A stretch of 64,000 nucleotides of DNA from Macrotrachela quadricornifera. Taxonomy: Eukaryota; Rotifera; Eurotatoria; Philodinida; Philodinidae. The notes under the pieces were generated by a model, which made no database searches, was not told where the DNA came from, and saw only the letters and a list, made by a program, of their open reading frames with translations. The position numbers were made by a program, and so were the translations under genes. The stretch spans positions 87,784 through 151,783 of the forward strand of contig JAJEKB010000831.1 of assembly GCA_022393335.1 (NCBI GenBank), read 5' to 3'. Positions 13,206 to 29,122 of the stretch are shown piece by piece (position 1 is the first letter of the stretch; each line of letters starts with the position of its first letter).

Positions 13206-16200
13206 ACAGGCGCAACAGAACAAGTTACTAGTCCTTTAAGGCATAATATTCGTTAATCATCAGATGTTGTCATTCGTTGTTCAATATTTTGATGCACACT
13301 TTGCTTCTGTTTTTTGTGTTTCTTCTTGTATGTACATTCTTTTGTGTCTACAAATCTTCTCAATTTTCTATTTTTTGATTATTACATGATACAAATGATA
13401 ATAGATGCCAAATGTAATGGATCAAATTTTTTTTTTAGGGAGGAGTATCAGACAAAATATGATTGAATTTCTTTTGCTTTGTTTATTTCAGACATTATGT
13501 ATTAATACTTATACATTTATGCATTGTATGATGCAATAATAGTTGAATTCATCTATTTAGAAAGCATAGTAAAGGCAAAATTTCCTTTTTTCTTGTCTAA
13601 TGAATAATTTAATCCAACAATGTATGCAAACTAGCTCTATGTTCTTTATGATCTACATTTACTATGTAAATAGCGAAAACAATGAAAAGAAATCTACTTA
13701 GGGGAATAAAACTAAAATCTTTTGTTTTATTCTTTAGAATTTAAAAATTTACTAATGTTAAAATATAATACTTGAATATGATGACAATTTTTCACAGAGA
13801 AAACATAACATTATTGTTAGTAAACATGCAATGTTTGTATATAATTAATATAGATAAATTACAAATATATATAGATGATGTGATTGATATTCTTAAGTAA
13901 ATAAAATAGAAAATTAATTCTAAAATCAAAAGTAAATTTCGACGATCTTTTATAATAAAAAGGTCATAGAGATGTTTCATTCAAAATGACTGCTTGTCAC
14001 AAATCATTAGGAATAATAATGACATAATAAAAAGAATATGAAAGGTATGCTTGCTTACTCTTTAATACAAAACCATTATTCTTTTCTTTTTTTTTTCTAT
14101 TATTTTTTCTAGTAAAGAAAGTCTCAGCATCCTCAGCGGCAATGATACTGATGATGATTATTCATTTTTTTTTTATTCAAAATATTCAATGATCTCTTTT
14201 TCTGTTGAACATCATTCATGACATGTCACTAGTCTCTCTCTCTCTTTCTTGTCATATAGAAGTATAGATGCGTACAGTTACACTCAAGAGAAAACCTTGT
14301 CTCCTGTGAATTAAAATGTATGTGTAACAGACAATCTCTGTACTAAATCAATCGTAGAAGCCAAAGTAACACAATTGAAGTATACAGAAAATCAAATCAC
14401 TAACTCAGTATTCAAATGTACATCAACTGATACAATATCGTATAGCAACGACATGTTCAGTTTTTCTTTTTTGTACAGAATGACATTGTTAGTTGTTAAG
14501 TGGCAACGCAACATTCATGCACTTGCTTTTATCTACGTTATTATAAAGAACCCTTTAGGGGTTAAAAGTCGTCGACTAATCATATTGCATACTGGTCTAC
14601 TTCACGTCCTGTTTGCCCTAAAACCCATTTTAGGGGCGTGTATGTACATATGCATACTATGTTAAATTTAATTGACGGTAAAGATGACGGAACTTGTTCA
14701 TTATTGCACGTTCTATATACGCTAAAAAAATGAGACATTTAAAGAAGAGTGTAGCTTGTCGGATTCTTCCGTTTTTCATGCATGCAGAAATCAAAGTACA
14801 TCAATCGTTCTAACGGAAAAAATTTGATTAGAGGTTAACAAGAGAAAAAAGAAAAGAAGATTCAAGGATAAAGTATCGTCTTTCCATTTAGAAGAAAAAG
14901 AAAGAGAGAACGAGGGAGAGAGCATCAAAAGCTATCTTATGTATGTAAGTACTAAGCAATTGTATTTAGTTAGAAGGAAAAGTGACGGTAAACAAAAATC
15001 CTCTTTGCATTCGGCCTTCAAGGATGTTCATCAAATACACATATAATAACGGATAATTACATTCAGTTTTTCTCTTATATTCTTTGATAAGAAAGAGAAG
15101 AATAGAATACAATCATCTTCAACTTCTTATTACACATATATTCAATTAACCTTAAATCAAAATCTAGTGTTATATATATATAATACATTCCTATTGAATA
15201 ATTGATAGAAGTCGTATTACCATAAACACATATAGAAAGATTTCTTAATAATTACACATGAATATATTCATTCATATTACAATCTGTTTAATATAGAAAA
15301 GAAAAAGATTATAAGTAAATATTCCATGAAATATTAAAATAAAATTAATAATAATTAGTTCATTAAAATATCAATCAAGTTTAATTAATACAAAATTGTT
15401 TGATACTACGATAATTTCTTATTACTTCATTATCTCTTGAATAATAGAAATTTTATCGAACAAATCTTTTTTCCTACGATAATATCTAATATTCTCATCA
15501 AATATAATATTAATTTTATCAATAACGATAATAAATAAGAAAATTCTATTATTGCCTATTCTTCTTGAATTTTCCAAATCAATGACAAATTAATAAAAAA
15601 AGAATGTAGTATTAGAATGTACGCGATATACATATTTTTTCAAGGTCAATAAACAATGAAATTAGAAACAAAAGGTTATCTATCGATCAATTAATTACAT
15701 CTAAGATTTTTGATCATTCTATGTACATATAAAGGATAGAAGAAAATCTCTTAAATAATTCGCATATAAGATACATTAAAACATACGTGATAATTTTGTT
15801 TAAATTTATAATCTGGTTGTATTTCAATGTAAATAATTTTTTTATCTGAAAGAAGAAAAGATTAGAAGATATTTTTATTACTTAATAGGGAAAAATGATT
15901 AATTTTAATTAATTTAAAAAAATGTAAATATCACCTTGATTATTATTGGCTTCATTTATTAATAATAAAAAGCAAACATTTATTTATTAGTTTTTTTTTC
16001 TTATGTCTAGATGTTACTTTAGATACGAATTTAAATAATTATATTAATAATACTATTGTATCACTATGGTTGAAAAGTATTCGATTAGTGTTATAGCTAA
16101 AACCAAACGGTTTGATGATATAAATATTATAAAAAATAGTGGAAATTAAATTTCAAGATTTACTTGAATTTTTTTAATCAAATACAAATTATTTGTAGAG

Positions 16201-16416
16201 TAAAAACAATGTGTTTTAAATCGTTTAAACAAATATTTTCTTTTTTTTTTTTTTTTAATACCATGAACCAAAAATTCAATGAAAACAATAATGAAATTCA
16301 TCATATCGTTTAGAAAAAAACAAATCAAACAAGAGATAATAAATAATTACTTCGAATAAAAAAAAAACTAACTTGCTCAATGAACAAAAAGAAAAAAAAA
16401 AAGCCTAGATTTATGT
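11647..16416. other. Gene-poor region
   Basis: About 4.8 kb with no gene I can support. From 12070 to 12180 it is CT-rich low-complexity sequence, and from 12230 to 12600 it is A- and T-run-rich. It includes an AT microsatellite (13167-13200) and short hairpins at 14549-14637. Open frames here (for example 14375-14665 on +) lack splice context and familiar wording. A small minus-strand frame at 11880-12083 begins with a signal-like MQTHSLILLIVITIIWPF, but nothing else supports it. Confidence 0.5.
13167..13200. repeat. (AT)n microsatellite
   Basis: Seventeen uninterrupted AT units, directly readable. Confidence 0.98.
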
Positions 16417-17224
16417 CTATTCTTCATATAGTGGTTTTGGTTGTCCACTATTTTCATTATGTGTATCAAACTGAATACGAACATCGGATGATAAATTCAT
16501 CATCGTTTTCCATCGTCGACCTATTTCACGTACAATTGCTGCATCTTGAGCTTCAGATAACCAAAGTGCAATTTTATGACCACGTACACGAATTGATACA
16601 ACACAACCGGTTATAAAATGACTAAGTGGTTGAGGATCTCTTAAATAAAAAATTATATTTATTTCTTTTTTTATTTTATACAAATTTATATTTGTACATA
16701 CGAATCATATGAAAAACAATCACCAATCATACCAAGTAATGTTTCTAACCATAAATCATCGAGTTTATTCTCTTGAGTTCCATATGTTAATAACCAACGA
16801 CCACCATTGGCATTAGCTGAATCCTCTATTAAATAAAAACAAAACATTAATGATAAATATATAAATCATAAAAAATATCTTACCCCACATTGGACGAACT
16901 AGAATTTAAATAAAAATATAAATATTGAAATTTGATTTTAGAAATATAAAAATATTAAATAAAATTATTCTTACTTCCTTTTTTAAAAAAATAATAATCT
17001 GAATTTATTTTAGCTGATGCAAGACGTGATGGTAATGCTAAATGATTAAATGTAGCCCAAAAATCTTCTACAAATCCAATATCAATTAATTTAATTAATG
17101 ATTTTTCCCAATTAACACGTTTATCCGGTTTAATATACCAAAATGTCCATGAAAATTCTAAAGGACTTTTTGGATTGACATTATCAGTTGATAATTCCTT
17201 TGAATTATTTGTTGCGTTCGTCAT
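16417..17224 (-). CDS. EIF4E: Translation initiation factor eIF4E (cap-binding protein)
   Basis: Binds the 7-methyl-G cap of mRNA and recruits eIF4G for translation. Four exons (17224-16975, 16898-16884, 16825-16702, 16639-16417) give about 203 residues, close to the usual 217 of animal eIF4E but with a short N-terminal tail. Visible family marks are WTFWYIKPDKRVNWE (cap-stacking Trp), VEDFWATFNH (the eIF4G/4E-BP-binding face), PMWED (second cap-stacking Trp plus Glu), GGRWLLTY, LWLETLLGMIGD, and IRVRGHKIALW, which supplies the basic residues for cap phosphates. The Trp pair points to class I eIF4E rather than 4EHP (eIF4E2). The second exon is only 15 nt and encodes IRPMW plus the first base of the Glu codon. 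It is divergent from CCDC157, 292 bases away. Confidence 0.95.
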
Positions 17225-17516
17225 TTGTATTTTTTTGTATTAAATAAAAAAATAAAAAAATAACAAAATAGTAAAAAAAAATCTGATTTTATAGATGATT
17301 CATTGAGGTGTGTCTATTTGTTTTTTAATATATTAGTAATTAAAAAAAAATTATAGAAATATTTCTAAAAATTTATTTGATTAAAATTTTTTCTAATTCT
17401 TTTTAATAATTTTAATAAAAAAAATTTCTTTTTGAAATGAGATCGTTACTAAGCAACGTATGTACTAAAATACATTATTTCAAGATGGATGTTTAATAGG
17501 CTTATTTAATTTTATA
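17225..17516. promoter_or_regulatory. Divergent promoter region eIF4E / CCDC157
   Basis: The 292 bases between the ATG of eIF4E (minus) and the ATG of CCDC157 (plus) must hold both start regions. The stretch is very A/T-rich with long A and T runs. No clear TATA or initiator could be singled out. Confidence 0.55.
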
Positions 17517-20500
17517 ATGGCTCATCTTCTTGGAAGTAAAACTTGTATTGATAGTTTACGTATTGATGTTGATGATTTACAAAATATTATTCATGATATT
17601 ATTGGAAAAACGGGTTCGATTAAGTAAAATTTATTTATTTTTTCTTTATTTATTTAATTAATATTGAAATTTATTACTGTAGATGTCATTCATGGAAATT
17701 TCCGGATAAATTTGCTATAGATGTTGATATTAATGAATTACTTGAACGTTATCAATATGGAAAAAATGAAACTGATAATCAAGTATCTCATATTGTTTTA
17801 TTTGAAATCATTATTGATCGGTATGTTTAATATAGAATTTGACAGAAAAATAAACTATTTTAAATATATCTTTTAAATAATTCATAAAATTGATTTCCTT
17901 TTAATAGATGTTTACATTGGTTATTCTCGACTAAAATCTATTGTTTTCAAAATATTAGAAAAATTTCGTTTTTCTATTAATTTATTTTCGTGATTGATAT
18001 TCATTTTATATTGAATTTATTCTTTAATAAGTGTTATATATAGTCAATAGTTTTTACTTTACGTTTATTGATAAATTTAGATATTTCTGAAAAAATTTTT
18101 GATGAAAATTTCTGGAGAAATCCTTACCCTAAATTTTTGTCAAAAAAAATTCTTTGAAATGTTAACAAACTATACATCATTCGATGTAGTTTTTTGCGCT
18201 GATTCTAAATCTGTCTTTACATTTGTCTAAAGGGCTTCTGAACTGAGAAAATTATGAAAATGGTGAGAGAAAATATATGAAAGAACATTCTGGCAAAGTT
18301 TGAATAAGTTTCAAATTGGACGCTGGAAGGCACGCTCACTTTACTAATGTAGCCGTTTGGAAAAGCACTGTGGTAAAAAAAGAAAATGTTTTTTAAGGAA
18401 TCTTTAGTAGTAATTAACCATTTTTTTTTATTACAAATCGATAGCAAACATTATGCGAATTTATAATATGTACTGTTTTTGGTTTTCACTTTAGTGGATT
18501 CTGTAAAAAAAATATGTGCTGTATCCATGATGCTATTTTCAGGCTAATTATACAAAGTTTGATTCTTTTTAATACTTTATCAAAACTATTAAGCATGCTT
18601 TTATTCTAAAATATTTGCAACTTTTTTAGAAACTGCATAATAATGATTATTGAAATTTTAAAAGAAGACTATTGGACAAAAGGCTTATAACCTTTTAATA
18701 AAGATAGCTAGAGGCCTGCAATTTTTAGCATTCAAAAGAAGAAGCCTGAAAACACAAATCTATATATAAATTAAAAATTGTCTGAGCACTTTTAGGTGAA
18801 GTCAAGCGAAACAAACTTGAAGAAAATAGGCAGTTGTATTTTTAAAAAAATTTTTCTTGAGAAAGCCTGTCTATATATCTTTGCGGCTTTGCTACGCTAG
18901 AGTTGATCTAGAAACGTCTGATAATTTTTTTATTTTTACATAAACTTGCGTTTCTCTCACTTCTTCTTTCAAATCCTGAACATTGCAAATGTCTAGAAAT
19001 CTTTGTTAAAAAGCTATAAGCATTTTGCTTAATACTCTTGATAATAACATTTGAATGAGTATGAAGTAGATTATTATTTTGATTCAAATATGTCAACATG
19101 AACAAAAGTCCATCTATTGTAGTACTAGAACATGATTGGCATGATCTTTCATAAAATTTTGTTTAGTTTTTAGACAAATAAAGCATAATTAATACATGTG
19201 ATTTCTAAAACAGTTAAAAATATTTTATAAAAAAAATTCAAAAATACTTCTGAAAAATTGTTTCAATGAATCAAATTTTGTATAAATAAACATTACCATT
19301 ATCGTTAATATTTAATAAAATAATATCTAAAAATATCTCTTTGTCTTTAGATTTTTATTTTATATTATTAGAACGTTCACTGAATTCTACTTAAACTCTA
19401 TATTATATAATTCTTTCAAATAAGTATTAATACTAATTTCTGCAGAATTGCTTCTCTATTCTGATGATTTATGCTTATTTTTCTTTGCCAATTATTATTT
19501 AAATAAAGATACTTCTTTATAGATAATTGCTTGAGCTTTATTAGATTTAAGTCTGTTAGTAACGATTTATCTGTAAAATGAAACCAACGAAATTTTGATT
19601 TGAAATATTGTTTATAAAGGTAACTTAGAATTTATAAAATTTTCAAATAAAACTTATATACTCTTCTTAAAAATATTTTTTGGAATAAACTGAAAGAATA
19701 CAACAGATCGAATAGATATTTGTTATGTATATATACTTTTATTCTTTTAACCTATCCAAAGTGAATATATAATAAATTCAACTTATTCCTGATGCATTAA
19801 ATTTGAGAGGCTACATGCCAAATTTAAAAAATGATAAAATAAATTTCAAAGAGATGCTGATTAGATTATTTTTATTGTTAGAATGATGACAAAATGAAGA
19901 TACACATGTTTTTATTCAATATATCGGAATAGAACATTTCTCTACATGATTTTCAGAATCAAAAGACAATTTATTTTTAATATTTTCTCTTTCAATACTT
20001 TTCATCAAATCTATTTTGAACAAACAGATAATTTTCTTCTGCTTTATTTTATTAGACTGTTACTCGTTTTACATGGTTCATGGCGTTTTTTATATGAAAT
20101 TCAAACAAAATTGTTACCAAATACGATCGATTCATCATCGACTATTAATCATCAAATAAGTCTTAGTATTGGTTTAGTTGTGAAGAAATATTGGAATAAA
20201 TTATTACATATATTTACCATACTTCAACAACAAGAGGTTCGACCCGATGATGTCGGGGGGTAGACCAAAACTTTTTTTTTTGCAATAACTTTATCTTTTT
20301 AATTAAAAATTTTTTTTGTACTTTTTAGACGAATTACAAACGATTAAATTCTACAACAACATTAATACAAACAAAATCAAAATTTAATAATGAAAAATCT
20401 TGTCAAACAATTGAAACATCATTTAGTCCATGTTCATCATGTATAAAACTTCAACAATATTTTCGTGATTATAGTGATAATATTATTAATTTATGTCATA

Positions 20501-23500
20501 TATATAATTTACCATCATCACTTGCTCATTATCGTTGTTCAACATCAATAATACCTGAATGGCTATCATTAAATGATATTAATAATTGGTTTGAATATCA
20601 ATCAAAAGATTTTGATTGTTTATCAAAACATTTTGAATATTTAAATACAACATTAAATAAAACAAAAGATGATTTAGATTTAAATGAAAAAATTTGTAAA
20701 CAACAAAATGAAACAAATCAACATTTACAACAAATAATTAATGATGAAAAACAATCAAAAAAACTTCTAGAAGAATTACATAAGAATAAAATTATTGAAA
20801 TAACAAAAGAATATGATCAATATAAATTAAATTTAAATGAACAAATTAAATTATTAACTAGACAAAAAACTAATATTGAACAACAATTAAAAGATATTCA
20901 AGATGAATGTAATACAAGAGGTGAAGAACTTAAAAAATTAGGTAAACTTATTTTATTTCATGTAATGTGTTGTCATAGTCTGTGTACATTTTAAAGATTG
21001 ATCGAATGAAATTTACATAATTAATTGAAGCATTCTGTCAATCCCTTGCTTATACCATCCAGGAAAAACATTCTTTAAGATATTTGACGAATCAAGTTCT
21101 GCATGATTGCGTTGGTTTGACTCGATACCGGTCTATGACACCTATATTCTTCTTCCACACATCATGTCGCTAATAATAAGAGTATGATTCGAAAAGGAAT
21201 CAATAGAGACATAAATCTTTAAGTCTGTTGTTTCTCTTTAGGCATCAATCCAGCATCTACCGTTACAGTTATAATGAGTTATCTAGTTTACTTTCTTAAG
21301 GAATGATTATTTAAGCAGTTGAGCTGATCACACAAGAAATCATGATCGATGAGACAGCTCGAATAAGAATTTTGAAAACATTTTTCCTTCCGATCTTTTT
21401 CGTTAAATTAGTTTTATTCTATATTGTCATAAAGAATAAGCGAGATTGTTTTGTTAATCATACTTAATCTATAATAAAATTTCTTGTTTAGAACCATCAA
21501 AAAATGAATTAAAAATTTTAACAGAAGAACGATTAAAATCTGATAATTTAATAAAAGTATTAGAACAAGATTGTATTCGTTTAAAAACTGAACTTGATGT
21601 AATTAAACATGATCTCGAAGAACGTAATTATGAATTACAAAAAGAACGATTACGTATTGAAAAAATGATTCGACAAGAAGAAGTAAAAATAAATTTCTTT
21701 AAACATTTCTACCTTTTTGTTTTTATTTTCATGTATAGAATTCTCAATCAAAACAAAAAATACTTGTTAAATCTAATGATGAATTGTCACAAGAATGTCA
21801 ATCACTTAAGTAAAAATTAAAAATTTTTTGGTACAAAAAAAAGACTTATTTTTATTTTTAATTAGAAAACAAATTAATGAATTAGAACTTGAACGAAATC
21901 AATTAGAAAAATCTCTACAAATAATTCAAAAACAAAATCAATCATCTTCAGATAATACTATCAAAGTTCAAACACTTATGGAAACAAATAATCATGTATT
22001 ACAGGAAGTTGTTTCACTTAAAACAAATATTGAACAACTTCATCAACAAATGAATGAACGTGAACAAATATTATTAAAACATCATGATTTAAATAAATCT
22101 TTATCGAGTAGAAGTTTTTTTTCCTATTATTCCCATTGTTATTACATAATCTTTTGCTTTTATAGCATCAAATAATCTTATTAATAATATGCAAAAACAA
22201 AGGCGAACAAATGAACTTCAAATTGATTTATTACAAAAACAAAATGATTCATTAAAAACATCATTAGATGAACTTATACTTATAAATAATAAAACTAATT
22301 TATCTATAGCGAAAGAAGAACATCATGAACAATTAAAACAAGAACAATCACATCGTCGATATTCATTTGCAAATGAAACCGTAACATCAGTAAGTTAGTA
22401 ATTCTATTTATAAAGGAGCGTTTGATTTATAGAATATGAATCTTGATCTTTCATAAATTCAGAATCTTAATCAAAATTACTTTATATATAAACAAGGAGT
22501 AAATATTTTCAAAATTGACGACTATCATAATTTCAAGAACTTTTAATAAAACAATAGAAAATGATACATAGTCATTTTAATTGCTTATAGAGAAGATATC
22601 ATGAGGCACTATTTATATATCAATTTCGACTTGAAAATATATACGAAAAAGTTATTATAAAATTTAAAGCCTATCCTAGTCGAACTTCTATACTGAAGCA
22701 AGAAAGCTATACACTATAGACGCATTTGGAGACTATATTTAAGATGTTTCAGTGAATTCAAAAGCTTCAGTCTCATTTCCTATCGCTTAGTATTCTTGCT
22801 TATGCGTTTGATCAAGCACGTGTCATATGCTTGGATCTCAAAGAACTGTTTTTAGTTTTTTCGGTTTTACATTCAAAATGGATCTCATAGCTACATTTTT
22901 TCGAATTGAATGTATCAGTTACTTGTAAATCATCCAATCATTTAAGTGGTTGTTTTGGAAAAGAAACTCGTGTACAAAAGACATATGTTGAAATCTGTAC
23001 ATGTCATGAACGTAAAAGAAAAAAGTTCATTGGGACATTCATTCTGCTGAATAATAAAGAATAATTTTCAATTATTAAGAAATGTATGTTTTACATCAAC
23101 CGTTTCATATGAAATACATGAGTTATTATTCACTCAATCATTTGATTTATACTTGATGTAAACTGGCAAAGACAAATATAAACATATTGCATAAAAAAAT
23201 TTTCTATTCAATATGTTCTGTTAAAAATCCTTAAAAACCGAATAATAAGCAATTTTGAAATCTTGTTAAACATCATATCTGTAAATTTTTATGTTTGTAT
23301 TATTCAGAGAAAAATTATTCATCTATAGTATATAATTAAAAATATTGACTTGAGTCAAATCGACGAGTTTATTTTATAAAAAATCAATATGTATTATTAC
23401 TTTCAATACTTTTTAAAAGCTATATTTAATTATTTTCAGAAACCAAAACAAGCACCATTATGGTTATTGAATAATGAAATACTTGAACAAGAACAAGCAT

Positions 23501-24091
23501 TTACAGAAACAAAGTAAGATTAATTCAATTCGTAACCGTTTCCATTTCTTAATTATAGATCGACGACAAAAACAAATAGTATTCCACGTTTTAATAGAAA
23601 TGATTATAATACTAATGAATGGATTAAATCCGATTCAGATGCAAATATTGAAACATTATCTCAACAATATGACCGTTCACGAACACGTCTCCATTCAACG
23701 TAGGACTAATTTTTCATTCAAATATAAAATAATCTTATTTTTTATTTTTTTAGAGATTTATTATTAACAGGCGGATCTCGAACATCAACTGTAGCTCATT
23801 CATCTAGAGCTTTAAATAGAAATCGAACATCTATTACTCCTTCATCATCATCACATCATAAAATGATTCTTAGTTTGTTATTTATAATTTATTATATTTA
23901 AATAAAAAAACTTTTTTTTCTTAGATAAAGATCGAGCAAAAACAGCAATTGTCAAATATCCTCAACAAAGTATTTCATCAGCTAAAGCACAAAATTTATC
24001 ATTTAATATTATACATCGATGTATGAATTGTAATAAATCATTTGATGATAAACGAACATATGATATACATAAATTATCTTGTAGAACTTAA
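17517..24091 (+). CDS. CCDC157: Coiled-coil domain-containing protein 157
   Basis: Twelve exons (17517-17623, 17683-17820, 20056-20236, 20329-20941, 21492-21682, 21739-21809, 21866-22108, 22166-22389, 23440-23513, 23559-23698, 23754-23872, 23925-24091) sum to 2268 nt, or 755 residues. That is near my recollection of about 750 for human CCDC157. The N-terminus is almost that of the human protein: MAHLLGSKTCIDSLRIDVDD, then HSWKFPDKFAIDVDINELLE and IIDRLLLVLHGSW across exon joins. The centre is a long coiled coil rich in Glu, Lys and Gln. The C-terminus carries a zinc-knuckle-like CMNCNKSFDDKRTYDIHKLSC. Vertebrate CCDC157 has been linked to Golgi organisation and sperm acrosome formation; a role here is inferred. 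Introns 2 (2.2 kb), 4 (0.55 kb) and 8 (1.05 kb) are much longer than the gene's other introns. Confidence 0.92.
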
Positions 24092-24159
24092 ATTTTATGA
24101 ATTAATTCTTTGTTTGTTTTATTTTGTATGAAAAAGAAAAGATTGCACATATTTTATGA

Positions 24160-24165
24160 AATAAA
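24160..24165 (+). terminator. Poly(A) signal of CCDC157
   Basis: AATAAA about 70 bases after the CCDC157 stop codon, in the expected place for a cleavage signal. The PAK gene converges from the other strand and ends 175 bases from the CCDC157 stop. Confidence 0.6.
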
Positions 24166-24266
24166 ACAGAAAGTAAATGAACAAAAACTGAATTTTAAAT
24201 CTACATTATTTTAGTGGAATGATTATGAATTGAATAAACATGCAAAATATCTCATATCTATTTTAA

Positions 24267-26559
<2,293 letters not shown>

Positions 26560-29122
26560 AGTTTTTTTATTTGTTTATCTGAATGAAATACGTGATTGTT
26601 GGCTAATGGAAGAAAACAATATATATCAGACAATGGCAAACATTTACAATAAACATGATTGGTTATTTTAGTTCAATATATTGAACTCAATAAGATGTCA
26701 GTAGTCGTGGGAAGAGAATAAAAATTAATAAAATTTAAAAGAAGAAAAAACACGACTGTACAATATTGATATTCAAATAAAGAAATATTCACTTTTTTAG
26801 ATTATTGTTGTACTTTCTTGATTAAAATGATTGGTGAAAATGAATGAAGTATGTGATACATATATTTGTCATTCTGGCATACTGATCTCAATCATAAAAT
26901 CATTGAAATATTTTAGTTTTTCTTAAGCTTATTCTTCATTTTCTAACTGCATGTAATCTATATAGAACTTTCATATCAGTAAGTTCCAATGGGAATTTAG
27001 ATATTTTCAGATGTGATACACATAGTACGTAAATTTTGTTATGAGAGTACTAAGATGAGTTTACAACTTTTAAAAATATAGGATACCCTGTAACAAACCA
27101 ACTCTGTGTATAAAAAATTGATAGTAAGAAGGCTAAGAATTCGTATATTTCTCTAGAAGGAAGATGTGAAGTATTAACTATTTATATACATGCTGTAGAA
27201 CAAAACAAGATACATCTATTCTCGTAGTTCAAAATTATAGACAAGTCTTTGATATAAAAATTCTAAAGAGTACAATATACTGTCACATGAGTAAAAATGT
27301 ATGGGCATCATGACATAGAGGGATGGCCTTAAAAAAATTTTTCTATCAAAATCAAAGCTGAAAAAGATACATAAAAAGATGTAAAAATATGTAAGCTTCT
27401 TTCTGACATATGTTTGAGATACGATTGATGGGATGTCAGATTTACGATCTTATCCGGCAATGTCCTTTAGCTTTATATACTCATTCGCTATGACGTACTA
27501 GAAATAAAGCTGTATTTTCATTCTCACGTAACATACATCTATTTATTAATGAATATTCAACCTATATAAATGTACAAAAATGTTCAGATTCCATTTTCAT
27601 TAATCTGTAAAATCTGCACAATCGTAGGATAACATAATTCGTCCTTTATATGTATAGAAAAAGTACTTAGAATAAAAATTTTTCGTGATTTTTATTGAAA
27701 ACATGATTCATTATACATACTAAAGAAAAAAAATGTTTATGTGAGATAAATGAAAAACACGTATTCCAGATATACAGTTTTTAATTACGTATTGCACTTT
27801 AATATAGGATATGTGTACCAGTTTTGAAATTCTAATGCATCATATTGACAATATTTATCTATTGATTTATCTAAAGCAATTTTGACACGATCCAACTATC
27901 GTTATCGTTATGCAATTAAATTTTCGATTAGTTTAGTTCTATTGCAACTGTTCCATCTCATCCTCATTCTCATACCCTCGAGATTTAATAGAATAGCATG
28001 AAGAAAGTGGCTAAATTCGAAATTTTATTATTATCAATACAAGTGTGTTAAATATTATTAAAAAGCTGATTACAAACTTAGACATAAATGTTCTAGAAAA
28101 TCATTATTGAAAATTTCATAAAAAACGAAAAATATTTAAATTAATTTGTTTTTGCTTTATGGTATCGGTAGAAATATTTTAGGCAGATTCGAATCGATAT
28201 CCATTAATTACAATTAAATTCATGAGATCAAAATCTTGTCTGTTTCATTATAGACGCAGGGATGGTTTGCCTAAGATTAAAAGGAACTTTCTGCTTAGGT
28301 AATTATGAACATATTGTACAATATAGGTTTCTTATTAAGAATATCATTAGTATTAGTTAAAATGAATTATTATTTAATCTAGATTTTAATTCATTAATTA
28401 ATATGCTGTAACTGTAATTTACATTTTATAGTATTCGACGCAGAATCAAGTGAGATTATTATGTCATCATTTTCTTCACGCACACAGAGCAGTTGAATTA
28501 TATATAAAATACATTTACTCACCGTGTATGAAACAGATTTCATGTATGTTTACATTAAACATATGCATTTCCAGCAAAATTCTTGTGGTTGCAATTAAGA
28601 GCATTTACCATTACGAGGTATTTATTAATAGAAGTTCTACTGTGTGTCATTCAATATTCTTCTAAGAAGAATTTCAGATGTTAAAAAACATCGATACTTA
28701 AAAAATATGATTTAAAATTCTGTATTATTAATCATATTTTATATTGATAAATTCATTTATCAATCATAAAATTAGTAACCAATTTTTGATATGAATTTCT
28801 ATTATTAGCAATCAATATTTGACATTGACCTTGTAATAAATCTGTTTGACACGTCGCATTAACATCTATATAAAATGTGACTAAATATGATATTTTAAAT
28901 ATTTATCTCATAAAGATTGGGATGAATATATGTCTATAGAGATGAATTACTTAATCATCATGATGTATTTGAGCTATAATCAATAAGATTTAAGATGATA
29001 TTTAGAAAAAAGAGAGGTAAATATTTTGCTAGGTAAGGAAAAGATGAAGGTTGTGGCGCTATGCGTGATTAAATATGAAAATGTCTTTTTTGTCTTTGTT
29101 ATTGAGCAAATTGGACTATCGT
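26560..29122. other. Gene-poor region between PAK and FKBP12
   Basis: About 2.6 kb, AT-rich, with scattered stop codons in all frames and no splice-supported exon. At about 27083-27098 it carries GGATACCCTGTAACA, which resembles the ends of some DNA transposons. The open frame at 28450-28665 (+) has no recognisable wording. Confidence 0.5.

Noticed and set aside
14375..14665. 96-codon open frame on the + strand
   Set aside because: No recognisable wording or splice context; it overlaps the hairpin patch and reads as chance.
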